From Epiperipatus broadwayi (lineage: Eukaryota; Onychophora; Udeonychophora; Euonychophora; Peripatidae), in assembly GCA_028023455.1 (NCBI GenBank), contig JAQFVV010006231.1, positions 8,384,036 to 8,448,035 on the forward strand: DNA of 64,000 bases, in the 5' to 3' direction. This document shows positions 22,973 through 36,158 of this stretch, in pieces; positions within the stretch are counted from its first letter, which is position 1; every line of letters starts with the position of its first letter. The position numbers and the translations under genes were made by a program. The notes under the pieces are model-generated. The model was given only the letters and a program-made list of their open reading frames with translations, made no database searches and was not told the DNA's origin.

Positions 22973-25147
22973 ACATGTCTATTTTTAAATAAGGCAATGT
23001 ATTGAATCCAGGTGCTATGTCTATAATTCAAACTGGGCTGGTTAAAATTTTTAAAAAAATTTCAGGTTCTAATGTGACTTAGAATTTTCCATTCAAGTAG
23101 CTGGTCATCCAATATTAGTCAGTAAATATTATCTAGCTATTCTTAGATTAGAGCATAAAAAATATTACGCAGAAATTTGATAAGTGGCACTTACTTCTTC
23201 TCAGTGTTGTGAGTGTTAGACATTAATGCAAATTTTTAAACAAACATTTCTTTTGGTTTTTATTAGAAAGCAAAAAATAGATAGAATAAAAAATGAATCT
23301 TCCGGATAAATATGCAACATTGTTTTTGTTTTTTTTTATGCACTGTTAAAATTGTATAAGTTTTTAATTAATATTTTTTTTATTAGGCTACCTAGCAGCT
23401 GAGAAACAGAAATTGTAATTGGTTACAGTTTAGCATTAAAAATCTTTAATTAATTCTAAATAGATTTATCGTTGTATTATATTGGAAGAAATAAATTGTG
23501 AGAAAAATAGATTTTCTGGAATAAGATGTAAAACAATTAGTGTACTGCTGTGATCAAATTATAAAAGTTTAAAGAGATCTTCTAAAAATAGGGGCTTGTT
23601 AATTAGAATAATTGTAATCCCATATAAAAAAAATGTCGAATCAAAAATTAAATCAAAAGTGATAAGATGTGAATTACATTTATACTCCTCCTCATTTTTT
23701 ATTTATTTAGAATTCATCATCTTATCTATTTATTATCTATATATCTTTATCTGTCTATTTCTCTCTATATAATATATCTGTTGTGAAGACAGTTCAGGTT
23801 GTTGAGAAAAGAAAAATCACTTTAATGGATTATGTATTATTTGCTTTAATTGAGAGCATTAATCTATATATCACTATTTACTTAAAAGCCCTTAGAAAAA
23901 ATTATAAAAATAGGTATAGTAAATGTTAAAGTGTGAACAAGCCATAAAGGATATTGAGATTGAAAATGCTAAGCATTGCACAATTTTGTGAGACAAAAAC
24001 AATAGACTGAGGAGAAGGAAGTCTAAGAGTTATTTAGTCATGTGATGTTGCTAATATAACTTTTCTAGATAAAGGTAAGAAGATGCCTATTAATTGGGCA
24101 TAAAACAGAAATCTCTATGTAGGTGTTTATATAATTATGCAACAGAGTTGGTTTGAATTCGAAATCTTAGTGATTGTTTTTTTAATTTCAAACTATTAAG
24201 TTTGAACAGTACAAAGGAACAAAAACTAGAAATTGGTCTGAAAATACGAATATTAAAACATCTAATATCTGTTTATTCTCAAATTACAATAAATGACACT
24301 AGAAGAGAATGAAGAAAACTGCTCTTAGTTTAAAGTCTAATTTTAATGCTACAATTTTTATTTATATTTAAATACAAAGCAATAATAGAAGAATAATGAA
24401 CTTATGTATGAAATGAACCCCTGATAAATTAAAAAATATTTTTTTTAAAAAAAATAAATTTTCTGGATAAGAAAGTAAGCATATATACATTATTAAGTAA
24501 AAAAAAAATATTTGTTCAAAAAATATTTAAATGAAGTTCCAATATTAAAAATAGATCATGAAATGGATAAAAATGCTTTGAGTTAACTAACAATAGAGCA
24601 ATCGTGGATAATGTAGAAAAAGAAATTAGAAAAATTATAAATACGAATGAAGAGGAACAATATATGTAGAAAGTTTAATTATGAGTAATGTGTGAAACAG
24701 ATAAAGCTAGTCAAGAAATAGAAATATTATTAAGTGGTTAAATTTTAAAAACATTAAAACATCGATGATCACATTTTCTTTATGCTACACAAGCTGTTTA
24801 AGCAGTAGTAGGTTTACCCACAATAGTACTACCTAGTGCAAGTTCTAGAAATCAATAGATCTAATGCTTTCTTATACAATATCCTCAGACTAGTTTTTAG
24901 CTTAATGCTGTCATTAGATAGGAGCTTTGGACCTGGGAGCAGTGTCTCTGGATCAAATGCCCTCTTTCGGCAGCCATCCTTCACCATTTTTGTTAACTAC
25001 AAAGCTACCAATTCAAAACCAAAAACACAACAATGTTTTCCATCCAAGATAACTTACCTATATTTAAAAAGCAAGAGTGTAAAATAATAAATAACAATTG
25101 ATTTACATAAGTGCAGTAACAATCCCTTTTATAATTTTTATGGCTTA
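22973..25147. other. AT-rich non-coding stretch
   Basis: No gene recognised. The part 24,830-25,000 has a more balanced composition but no frame or repeat I can place. Confidence 0.5.
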
Positions 25148-25260
25148 CTACAGTGGTAGAATAGTAGACTTTGGAGTTCATATCCATGGATCACAACTCA
25201 TCCTGACATTTCTGATACTTGAATTTCTTATGAATTCCCAAGCAATAAATCATTTGATTA
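25148..25260 (+). repeat. tRNA-derived SINE (family 2)
   Basis: CAGTGGTAGAATAGTAGACTT is followed by CATATCCATGGATCAC and the family tail ACTTGAATTTCTTATGAATTC then AGCAATAAAT. It is collinear with 22,872-22,972. Confidence 0.6.
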
Positions 25261-27105
25261 TTTCTTTTCAAACTATTTTTGTTATTTAATATGCAACATT
25301 CTGTTTGCCTGATATTAATTATCTCTACTGATGGAAGGCAAATGAGTTAAAACTCATTATTAAGGCATTAATATCTAACCATTTTGGAATAATTATTAGA
25401 AGTAATTATGTCATATTGATCCAAACTAAATTTATCAATCACTCCATAAAAATAAAATGGTTAGTTGCTCAGAAGGTCATGTGACATTCAAACAATGGAA
25501 AGGGGTAGAGTTTTCATACAAGAAGTTCTAACTTTTTAGTCCATCATTCTACCACATTGCTAAATAGCACAGGATAATAAATTCAAGAGCTAAAGGACAT
25601 CTGTATGATTTTCAACCTGTCGTTTCTGTGCTTGTATGTGCTGACTTTTTGAACACTTTTTAAGCAATAATTGTTCCCATTTTCCATATTAATAAAGAGA
25701 TTATATTAGCTACTACACATTATATTATGATAATTATTTACAGAATTTGATGACAAAAATATAATAAAGCTGAGGAATGTAAGTATTTATATGTTTAGGT
25801 AATAAATTTCTGATAACTTAATAAAATAATATTAGAGATTTTAGAACAGTTTTCGCAAGAGGTTTCATATTTCTCCTTTCGTTTAGATGTCATGTCATTA
25901 AATATAGAAAAAGAAAAGAAACTTATTATTGAAAAAAAGTAAAGACATTATTATTTGCTTTATTTATTTATTACAAAAAAAATGTTTTATACTTTCTATT
26001 TTGCGATTAAATAGCAGTCTTGAGTGATGTTATATATATTTAAAGTATATAAAGTTTAATATGGGTTTAAAAAACTTGCAATTTATTTATTCACCCACTC
26101 TCCAAATTATAAAAAGGCTCTGTATTTACTTTTTAAACGATTTTTTTCCATTCAGAATATCTTGAACTGAATAATACAGCTGTTACATACTACAAGTAGG
26201 TTCTCTTTCATAATGTAGTATTTTTATTAATTTAATATATGTTTTTTAACTATTACATATTCGCAAACGTTATAAAAAAAAATGTGGATTTTTACCACGA
26301 CAGAGCTATTTTAATGCATTTATGAAGTCCTTCAATATTGTTACTTCGTGCATAAATTGGGCAGTTATTAATTACATGGCTCATGGGTTCACATTAGACA
26401 TCTGATTTTAACAACATCTATGAGAATCAAATTCGTCTGAATTTATTGCTGGTTATGGAAAATAGTAATTTGTTTGGAATTTCATAAGCCTATTTTTGTA
26501 TTATAATTCTTCAGTTATTTGAAAAAAAATTTAATTGAATATTCTGAAAGAAGATCTTGACATAGAGTTAGTGGTAAATTTGATATGCTTAAATAGTTTG
26601 CCTTTTAATGTCTAATAGAGAAATATGTAAAAAAAAATGAAAGCAATGTGTGAAATGGAATTACATGTGCAATACATTGTATATATCATATATTCTGGTA
26701 TTAAAATCATTAAGTAAAAGAAAATCATACTACAGAAACAGTAGACACATTATTGAAGGTGATACAGAATAAAAAAAAAACAATAAATAAATATTTAAAA
26801 ATTAAATATGTTTAATTAATTAATAACTTAAATGTAATAATAAAAGGCCCAAAAATTATGATATTATGTTCTTCTTCGCTATCATTAAACATTTAAATAA
26901 TATTATCTAAAGTAATTGTGGGTAAAAGAATACTAAAACTTATTTTCAACTTTTTCAAATCAATTCTATTTTACTACTACTAATAATTTATTATTACAGT
27001 TTCTTGTTTTACTGTAAAGCATAATAAGTCTTTTTTGTAATAATCCTTAATATAATTTATGTCATGTAATACATTAGTATTTTCCTGAAGGCTTGCCTTT
27101 GACAG
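25261..27105. other. AT-rich non-coding stretch
   Basis: No gene or repeat recognised. Confidence 0.55.
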
Positions 27106-27330
27106 AATAGCTAAGTTGGTTAAAGCTTGCTTTAAAATTCAATAATCAAGAAAGGTGTAAGTTGTTACTACTGTTACTGGTCAGGACAGATACACCTGAA
27201 TAAGAGTAAAGAATAATACTACCCAAAAGGTTGTATAATTATTAATCCATGATGTCTATTTGTGTATTACTAACAAGGTGTTTGTACATTCAACATTTAA
27301 TGATAGATGATGGAAATAGTCCAACATATT
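27106..27330 (+). repeat. tRNA-derived SINE (family 1)
   Basis: ATAGCTAAGTTGGTTAAAGC is a good pol III A-box in a tRNA-like 5' end. The body (CTGTTACTGGTCAGGAC, ACACCTGAATAAGAG, AATAATACTACCC) and the 3' part (CATTTAATGATAGATGATGGAAATAGTC) line up with the copy at 8327-8560. The B-box has decayed. Non-coding. Confidence 0.65.
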
Positions 27331-27940
27331 ATCATATGTAATACACTGTTAGTATGTGATTTATAAAATAAATTGAGTTTCATTTCTATAAAGAGTAGTT
27401 AATTACTTATACGTTGAAATGATGTCCTTAGAACTTTAATAAAAAGAAAAAATAGTTTTTAAATTAAATATACCTTTACAAATCTATTGACTGTGAAATA
27501 AACACTACAATAAATTGCTGAAAAATAACAATTGAAAATGATCAGCAAATCAGATTGTACAAATTAGTTGATTTAAAATTGCAATTGAATTTGTTGCTGC
27601 ATTAAAAAAAAACAGCATAGCATCAATTAAAAGAGATACTTTAAAGACTGGTAAAAAATGTCATGAAAATTGCTAGAAGGCAAAAAGACAGTACAGTGTT
27701 TGTGTAAAAGACTATTGACAGCCAATGACTAATGTTCAAGTGAATATAAAGACTATGATCAAATCAGATAAGCCATAAGCCAATGTCAAGATGTAAAATT
27801 AAGTGTAATATCTAAAAATGGCAGAGAATGAAATCAACAATTGCTAATGGACTTGATCATTTCAATTAAATAGTAGTAAGTTGTACTAAGCATTTCTATA
27901 TTGGGAACTTCTATGTAATATAATGTACATTATATCAAAT
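27331..27940. other. AT-rich non-coding stretch
   Basis: Nothing recognised. Confidence 0.6.
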
Positions 27941-27948
27941 CTCTAAAC
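27941..27948 (+). repeat. Target-site duplication, left copy
   Basis: CTCTAAAC, identical to 30,622-30,629. Eight bp is the hAT-superfamily length. Confidence 0.9.
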
Positions 27949-30621
27949 TAGTGGTTCTCAACCTGTGGATCATAACCGTTTTGAGGGTTGAACAACCCTT
28001 TCACAGGGGTTTCCCACAATCAGATACACCACATACAAACACCCAATGTAATATCATTATCACACCAACTCCATTACATACACCACATACAACTACAGTG
28101 TATGTGATAGGGTTAATATCATAATGTACTTATGCAAACCAGTCACATGTATGTAGAGAGCAGCTACTGTGTTAAAAGCAGCTAATATGTTGAAGGCAGC
28201 AGTATTGAAAATAAAACAATCACTTCATAAATTATTATTACTAGCTAAATTTAAAATCATCAACTACTGCAAAAAATATCTGTAACATGGAAACTTAATC
28301 TGAATGCTGATTGTTTTTTTTATATTCAGTTGTGGTTGATGTGAATACTACCTCATTATGATAGTAGCAGATATCTAAAAAAAACAGCACCAAGAATGGT
28401 AAATCATAGGAAGCTTTAATGAACTGTATTGACTGAACTATGCCATGTATCATCTTTTGGGTTATTAAAGTTATTGTTTTTATTATTTTCATTAGAAAAC
28501 CATCCCATGGCAATGGAACATGCAGAGAATATTGTTAAGAAAAGAAAATATAGTGAGGATTTTTAGCAGTATGGTTTTACCTTAATAATTACTGCAGGAA
28601 TTGAGAAATGGTTATTTCTTGTGATGTTCTATCAGCCGAATGTATGAAACTGAACAAACTAAAATGGCATTTTGATAGCAAACATCTGAGCTTTTCCAGC
28701 AAGGATACCAACTAATTTAGAAGCAAACTGATGGACTCAAGAAAGTAAGATTTGATACTGGTGGCATATACTACAAACAAAACATAGCAGCCATTGAAAT
28801 TTCATATTTTGTAACACATAGAATTGCCAGAGCTATGAAACCTCACACCATTGCTGAGAATTTACTATTGCCAGTGATCAAAGACATTGTTTGAGTTATG
28901 ATCAGAGATGAATTTGTTACAAAATTGAGTGCAATTTCCGAATGACATTGTTTGCAGAAGAATAGATAATATGTCTACTGATATTCTTGATCAGGTAATC
29001 CAGGAAATTAAATCTGCACCATTTCCAATATTTAGTATCCAGCTTAATGAACCTACAGATGTTGCAAATTTCTCACAGTTACTGGTTTATGTGAGGTATA
29101 TTAATGATAGTGACTTTAAAGATGAGTTCTTGAAATAAAAACTGTTGCATGTGATATATTTGACACAGTTGGTTCATTTCTGAAAGAACATGAGATTAAA
29201 ATCTCATGGAAAAATGTTGTGTTGTTTGCATAGATGGTGCTCCAGCAATGCTAGGATGTCAATCTGGATTTTAATGTTTGGTACTGAATAAGTCACCAAA
29301 AGTCATTGGAACTCACTGTATGATTCATTGGCAAATATTAGCAACAAAGATGCTGCCACAAGAGTTACAAGAAGTAATAAAAATCATCATAAGTTGTGTC
29401 AGTTTTATAAAAGTGAGCCCTTTAAATAGATGAATGTTTTTGCAACAGTGCAATGAGTTGGATGCTCTGAACAATGCTCTGCTATTTCACACTGAAGTAA
29501 GATGGTTGTCGAGAGGAAAGATTTTAAAAAGTGTGATGAACTCAAAATGTTTTTTAATCAGAAAGTAAAACCACAGTTTGAAACACTTTTTGTGACAAAA
29601 ATGAACTGCAGAAAATAGCTTACTTGGAGGATTGATATATTTGCCATCTTGAATGAGTTAAATTTATCACTGCAAAGACCAAATGCAACATGCCTCGATT
29701 TGTCTGAAAAGATCCGATCATTCCAAATAAATCTTTAGTTTTGGCAAAAGAAATTGGATGAAAGTAAAATTTACATGTTGCCTACTTTATCTGTTCTTTG
29801 AGGAACATATCATTGAATCAGACAAAAAGATTACAATGATAATTTCTGTGAAAAACACTTGCACTTTCTTGCAGATGAAATTTCATCATATTTTCCAAAT
29901 CTACCTGGCTCCCCATTTGCACTTGCCAGAAGCCCATTCACAGTCAAAATTGAAGATGTTCTTGAGACAGTATAAGAGGAGTTTATTGAACTTATTAATA
30001 ATGAAGTGGTGAAAACTGATTTTTCTACAATGCCCCTTACAAAATTCTGGATCAAGTATTTGCAGTTATATCCTGCTCTTTCTGAAACATTGTTGCACAT
30101 TCCTCTTCCATTTCCAACAACATATCTTTATGAAACAGTTTTTCCAGCTTGTTGCTTATAAAGTCTAAATACAGAAGTAGACTTGTTGATGAAGATGATC
30201 TGCATTATCCTCTTTCAAAGACTGCCCCAAGAATTTCTAATCTAGTGAGAAAGACACAATCTCAACCTTCACACTGACCTTGGCTTTTTACACATACTGT
30301 TGCAAAATGTAGCAATATAGTTTGATGCTATATTAAGACTATTACTATGCTTCAAAAAAAATTCATTTATTTATAATTAGAAATAAATATTTCACAATAT
30401 ATAATTACATATTGTCTTTGTGATCAATCATTATGCTTTAATTGTGTTCAATTTGTAATAATGAAAATACATTCTACATATCAGACATTTGCATTAAAAT
30501 TCATAACAGTAGTAAAATTACAATTATGAAGTAGCAACAAAAATAATTTTAAGGTTGGGAGTCACCACAAAATAGGGAACTGTATTAAAGTGTTGCATCA
30601 CTAAGAAGGTGAGAACCACTG
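27949..30621 (+). mobile_element. Complete hAT transposon, SPIN/ZBED5 (Buster) type
   Basis: The 2673-bp element begins TAGTGGTTCTCAACCTGTGG and ends with the complement (GAGAACCACTG), so the terminal inverted repeat is about 14 bp. It is flanked by a perfect 8-bp duplication, CTCTAAAC. The start (GGGTTGAACAACCCTTTCACAGG) and the end (GTTGGGAGTCACCACAA, GGAACTGTATTAAAG) match my memory of SPIN-type hAT elements; this was not searched. Inside is one plus-strand transposase gene, now a pseudogene. The sharp ends, clean duplication and easily read protein suggest a moderately old single insertion rather than an ancient one. SPIN-like elements are known for patchy, probably horizontal spread among animals. 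Confidence 0.92.
28507..30277 (+). pseudogene. Decayed hAT transposase (FAM200/ZBED5-like)
   Basis: Fragments in all three frames follow the order of the ZBED5/FAM200 family. From 28,507 there is an ATG and a KKRKYSEDF N-terminal motif, then a worn BED-finger region (to about 28,700). The RNase-H-like core follows, with KPHTIAENLL near 28,840, DILDQVIQEIKS near 28,980 and the first catalytic block near 29,030. Next come DGAPAMLG near 29,235, FHTEVRWLSRGK near 29,487, and a C-terminal dimerisation region with TKFWIKYLQLYPALSE near 30,040 and PFPTTYLYETVF near 30,105. At least several stops and frameshifts interrupt it. In the first catalytic block the expected Asp is Asn (IQLNEPTD). It would bind the terminal repeats and cut and paste the element, but this copy cannot be active. 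The antisense frame at 29,831-30,100 is a shadow. Confidence 0.93.
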
Positions 30622-30629
30622 CTCTAAAC
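30622..30629 (+). repeat. Target-site duplication, right copy
   Basis: CTCTAAAC, the partner of 27,941-27,948. Confidence 0.9.
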
Positions 30630-33129
30630 TGTTTGTCTTTAGAAAAATCATTATTATATTACTAACATTGACAGTATTAATAAAATTATTATTATTTTGT
30701 ACCTGTCATTTAAATCTGTCATAAATTCTTAACAGAATTAGCATTTTTTTTATTTCTGCTGCATATCCATCAAGGTTGAATTAATAATAATTTTACTAAT
30801 ATTGACCAGATTAGTATATAATAATGATTTTATATAACCCAAACAGTTTAACGATTGATATAATTGGTTACAAAGAAATCTATAAATTTATAAATACTTA
30901 ATAATATTTACTATAACTACTATTCAATGGGATCAAAGATTAATAAAGAGTAATTCATTAGTAATTGATAATTCCATTATTCTTCCAATTATCAGATATC
31001 ATATCTCATCTGTATTTTGACATGGTAGTTCTGATTTTATAGGTATCCCTAATAGCACTCAATATCATTCTTCATAGCATTCATAGCAGCTTTATTATAG
31101 CAATGTTTCTGGAAATTTTGGAACAATTCTTTTGGTTTATGTATGGGTCCTCTTTTTATAATGGACTATGTGAACTATATTATAATTTTAAAATAATTTT
31201 ATTTTTGATTGATAATATAACTAGATTGATTTGATATTTTAATCTTTATTATTTTCAAGTAATAAATTACAAAAAAAAATATGTTGCTTATCCATCTGCT
31301 ATATACCTAAATTCAAATTCAGGCAATACTTAAAAAAATTATATTCCAAGTAAATTTAGGATCTTTTAGATAGTCAAACAAGATGGCGATTAAATTACAG
31401 ATATTCTTTAATATGATTGCAGTTTGCGGGATAATGAGAAAAGTTAGAAACATTTACGTCTTCTTTTTTTTTTAAATAAAATGCAATCATTTAATAGACA
31501 AATGTACATTAAGTAATGTGTAAAATAAACTATTGCAGACAGTGCTGTATTAAACACTAAATAAAACATCGATAGATGTATGTGATTGATGTATTTTGTC
31601 TCAAGTCATTGTATATAGCTTGCCTAATTTGATAATACGTTTCCTAAAAAATCGCATATGAAAAACTATAATAAAAAAACGCATCTGCAGAATGTGCACT
31701 ACATCACCAAGTTACTATCTAAATCATTTTTTAAATTTCTTGTATATTCTTTATTTTTATTTTTTTTATATTCCTGAAACTTGATCGACAATAAAGGATA
31801 TGACAAGTTCTTTTATTTTCAATATCTATTAAAAAAAGTTACTTTTTTTTATTTTTTATTATCATATATAAAAAAAAGTAACTAACTTTTATCAACAATA
31901 TATTTTTACATTTTTTGACTAAGTGCTTACAATTAGATAGTGGCAAAACAATTTTTAAAATATACAGATTTGCATTTAAATAAATTTTATTTTTGATTGC
32001 ATTTAAATAAATTTGATCACTAATCAATACGAGTCGTTTCTGTATATTTATGTGTAATTATCACATATATCTAGAAACAATAACATTATTACATTTTTAA
32101 AAAATCACACTTTTAAAATTTCTGACTACCATTTGATATCCGTTTATACATACAGCTATAGAATTTATATCACTTTGGCAAAATTATTAATATTTTTAAT
32201 ATAAAAACGGTCTCATTCGTATTCTTTATTCTTTGTGTTATGGCCATTTTTAACAGTTTTATATTAAAAAATCAATAAATACATACTAATTTCTACTTTA
32301 GCATATATCTAGACACTACGATATCTATCTGAAACTACAGGATAAGCAACGACTAAAATTAATGAATATTGAGCAGTAATACAACTCGGTTCATTAGGCT
32401 CCTTTTTTATTGTTATATAATTGATCTTTTCCCCCTCATGAAAAGTAGTTACAGAGTACATCTTAAACAACCATTTAATTTTCATTGTATTTACTCATTG
32501 CTTACATTATAGTTTTAAATTTAGAAGTGATATATCATTAATTCAGTCTTTTACAATTAATATTATCTAATGATTCAGAGATCATTCAAGAGTTTCTTTT
32601 TATTTTTTGCCATACTATATAATGACTCTGAAGGGTCTTTCACAATCTAAACCAGGTAAACATTAAATATTTTCAGAACACAGTTCTAGGATTTCTCTAT
32701 CAGTAGATATTCATAGCAATTCCAGCTTTCAATTTTGGAATAATCAATAAATGAGTATATGTCTATTTTAAAATAGAAGATAAATAAAAATATATATTTG
32801 TAATATAACATAACCTTCACTGCACATTGGGTACTAAGCCTTTAGGATCCCATAATAAAAGATACTTGAAATAATAAATTATTAATAGTAGTTTTTAATG
32901 ACTTGTGAGCATAATGACATGAGACTACTATTATCAAAAAATGTTTTCTCTTTGTAATTTTATTTTGATTCTAGTTACTGCCATTCATTAATAGCTTCTG
33001 ATATAATGCTATTTTATATTATATTGTACTAGAAGTTATGAATAAATGCAATTCAGATCATTTTTTCTTAAACTAAGTAAGAATTTCTGTGTTATATAAC
33101 TAGAGATCCTGATAACCAAGATAAACATT
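30630..33129. other. AT-rich non-coding stretch
   Basis: 2.5 kb without a gene or repeat I can support. Confidence 0.55.
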
Positions 33130-35000
33130 TTTTTTTGTCTGAAAATAATATAAATTATAGTAAACTCATATCTATTTCTTACTCATTATTCACAAATCAT
33201 TCTTTCAACACTGATTTCTTTCTCTCTCTTTTACCTCAATTTAATAAAAACTGTTTCTTAATTTTATTATTCTATCTTCATATTCTCTATTTTTGTTATC
33301 ACGATTTAAACAAAAAATATTTAATCTTTATCTCTTTTATTGTATTTACCTTTAAATATATTTCATTTTCAATACAATTTATTCTGATACTTTTTTCAAC
33401 ATCCTATATTCCAAAAATATTTTTTGAATACAACTATTATCCATCTTCATGTAAATAATCTACAGTTGTATATCCTAAATTTTTATTCTACTATTGTCTT
33501 CTTTCTCTAAAACTTAAAACTTCTTTTCTTGCATCAAATAATAATAATATGCTTTCTTCAGCATTATTATACCTTTTTTCATATTATATATATATTTATT
33601 TTTGTATAATTGCAAATTCTTTATTTATTCATATTTATTTTCTATAAAACTACTTTTTTTTTCTAATCTATAATGTATCTGCAATATATTTTGAACATAT
33701 CACATTTCCTGTCTACACTATATAGAAATAAATTCTCTTTCAGTTTTTCACAAAGTGTTTGTTGGTTTTTCCTCATAATCCATTTAATTACTGACTTTAT
33801 TGATTTATTTTATTTTATATATTATAATCTAAGCATGTTAAATTAAAAAATTTTTTTCACCATTATAAAATAAGTATGATCAAAAAATAAATAAGATCAT
33901 TTCTCTTTGGATAGCCTTATTTGCTATCTTCAATTCACCACCTAATGCATATCTTTGTAGGTCCTTTGGTTAACTGAAATAGCATAATTTTCAAATGATA
34001 AAACTGACATCATTATCTTTTTCCAATTTATTTTATAACTATTGTATTTATTATAAAAGAAACAAACCAGATTTTGAATTATCCCTCCCAATCTGTTTCT
34101 TTTATCTCCTGCTTTTTGTCTTAATTTTAATTCCCAGCTATTTGTATGATTTTCCCCCCCATTTAATGAAGTTACTAAGTAGGTATACTTTTTCATTTTT
34201 TTTGTACAAGAATTTTTCATCCACTTTTATTTTTTCATTAAATGCCAATGTATTAGTTTTTTCCTCATTGAAATTAATTTTTCTTTTTCTTTCTATCTTT
34301 GTATACTTTTTAAATTATCATTTCACATCTTAGCTAATTCCCAACTCTATCCTAAATACTTCAACTTCACTTCTCTTAGGAACAAAATAAATGATAATGG
34401 ACATTTCTATTTCAATCCAATTTCACATTTAAATGATATCATTTGCATATCTCCTATTTGTTAAAAAAAAAAAAACCCTTAATCACTTTTAGTTACCCAA
34501 GTCTGTTCCCTTATTTTCAAGATTTCTCTGCCGTCTATTACTATTCAGCTATTATCTTTTTTATGTCTAAAAATGTCATAAATAATAGTTCATTTAACTT
34601 CTAAGATATTTTAAACAGCTGAATAAATTAAATTAATTATCTCTTATTTTAAATTCAACCCAAATCTCCTCAAGATTTTATATTATTTAAAAAGTGTAGA
34701 CGTTATTGGTACCGATCTATATAATTAGATAACTATCTAAAATCTTTTTCTGTTATAGTATCGTAATTCTCATATCTTTGTAATTAGAAAATAAATAATT
34801 ATCATACCTTACCATTCACCTGGAAATCTTATTTTATTTTCTATATGTCTAATTATGATTCTGAAATCTAGCTTCACAATTGTGAATCTGAGATATCTTT
34901 TTGCCTTTTTTTTTTAATTGTCACTTAACGTCAATCGATTATTTCTAATTAAAAATAATGTAGAAACATATAAAATAATTTACTGCAGAACAAAGATCTC
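33130..35000 (-). pseudogene. Decayed LINE reverse transcriptase, minus strand
   Basis: The minus strand is A-rich and reads, through many stops and shifts, like the palm and C-terminal part of a non-LTR retrotransposon reverse transcriptase. The best mark is RRYANDII at 34,435-34,455, equal to the catalytic Y-A-D-D-I motif with the first Asp changed to Asn. About 200 bp further along come a KTNTLAFNEKIKVDE segment (near 34,240) and a WGG segment near 34,155. These fit the usual order of a Lys-Thr-Lys block followed by the YLG..GG block of such enzymes. The plus-strand open frames at 33,135-33,458 and 33,995-34,333 are T-rich shadows. The clade is not determined and the 5' limit is uncertain. 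Confidence 0.5.
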
Positions 35001-35950
35001 AAAAAAAAAAAAAAAAGGAAAAGAAATTATTCCTTAGATTACTTCACACTTGGTAGAGTTTTAATGTTTTTTTCTTTTTGACATACTTTCCGAATGATAA
35101 TAGATGGATATCCTTTTATCAACCAATAATTGGATTGATAGTGGAATTAGTATGGATTATTTACATAAAAAGGGGAAATGGTAAGCCTATTTAAAAGTTA
35201 GAAGAAAAAAAATCCAGTTTTACTCTGAATCAAGTCGAATCATATTTATGAGCATAGTAGGTAGATAGTCAATCACTATTTCATAATGTTTTTTTTTAAG
35301 TAAAAGTATTTATTTTTTTATATCTAATTATTTTCTGACTTCATTTATATGCATACATACATAATTATATAAAGTCAAAAGGTGTTGACAGTTAATTGTG
35401 CATTATATATAATTATTTCACACCCAGTTCTCATGTTTATAACATTTCCAGAAAATATTTCAGTAACAATTATCAAGGATTATTATGAATATTGTCTTGA
35501 CAACACTAATTTGTGTTGATGCTCTAAGTATGAGGGCAGTATAACGATAAATACTTAACGAGCTAAATAAAAGTCTTAAAATAACCAAACATAGACTGAG
35601 AGTGAACATATAGATGTTTGTGGACTTAATATATATATACACACAACATGTATATTTTATATATAAATATAATAAAATATATATGTACATATATTTTATT
35701 TTTCTTTGTATCACAAAGAAAAAATCTGTAGATTTTATTTTGTTTTATCTATTTAAATATTAAAAAGAGATGTCAAGTTGTTTTTTTATTATCTTGTAAA
35801 GGTGTAATTAATTGAAATGGGATAAAATTATCAAAGAATTTTTAATTATTGTTTATATATTTTTTTCTTTTGTAAAAGAAATTTTTTGTTGTTTCTCTTA
35901 TCAAAGTTAGAAATTTGAAAAATGTTTTTTTTTATATAAATAAGCACAAT
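35001..35950. other. AT-rich non-coding stretch
   Basis: It may include more of the LINE relic at its left edge. A (TA)/(CA) patch lies at 35,628-35,700. Nothing else recognised. Confidence 0.45.
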
Positions 35951-36158
35951 ATTACTACATATTTTTTTAAAATTCATATAAATAAAGATACAATAAAAGA
36001 CAAATGACTACCAAGATGCATTTCGTTCTGAACCAGCACTCAACAGATTGTGACCTGTACCAACTATTCAGTGCTGGTTCAAAACGAAATGTATCTTGGG
36101 AATCATTTGTCTTTTATTGTATCTTTATTTATATGAATTTAAAAGAATATGTGGTAAT
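35951..36158. repeat. Hairpin MITE, arms about 95 bp
   Basis: The ends ATTACTACATATTTTT and AATATGTGGTAAT are complementary, and pairing continues inward through ATAAATAAAGATACAATAAAAG and its complement to GAACCAGCACT / AGTGCTGGTTC, leaving a loop of about 35 bases. The central GAACCAGCACTCAACAG core is the one shared with the elements at 13,668, 14,531, 15,612, 51,438 and 62,354. There are few arm mismatches, so this copy is young or under conversion. Confidence 0.88.

Noticed and set aside
29831-30100. 89-codon minus-strand frame
   Set aside because: Antisense shadow of the C-terminal half of the hAT transposase.
33135-33458. 107-codon plus-strand frame, hydrophobic
   Set aside because: Low-complexity F/I/L/S/Y translation of a T/C-rich strand; the opposite strand carries the decayed LINE.
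33995-34333. 112-codon plus-strand frame, hydrophobic
   Set aside because: Antisense to the reverse-transcriptase relic, with the same low-complexity character.
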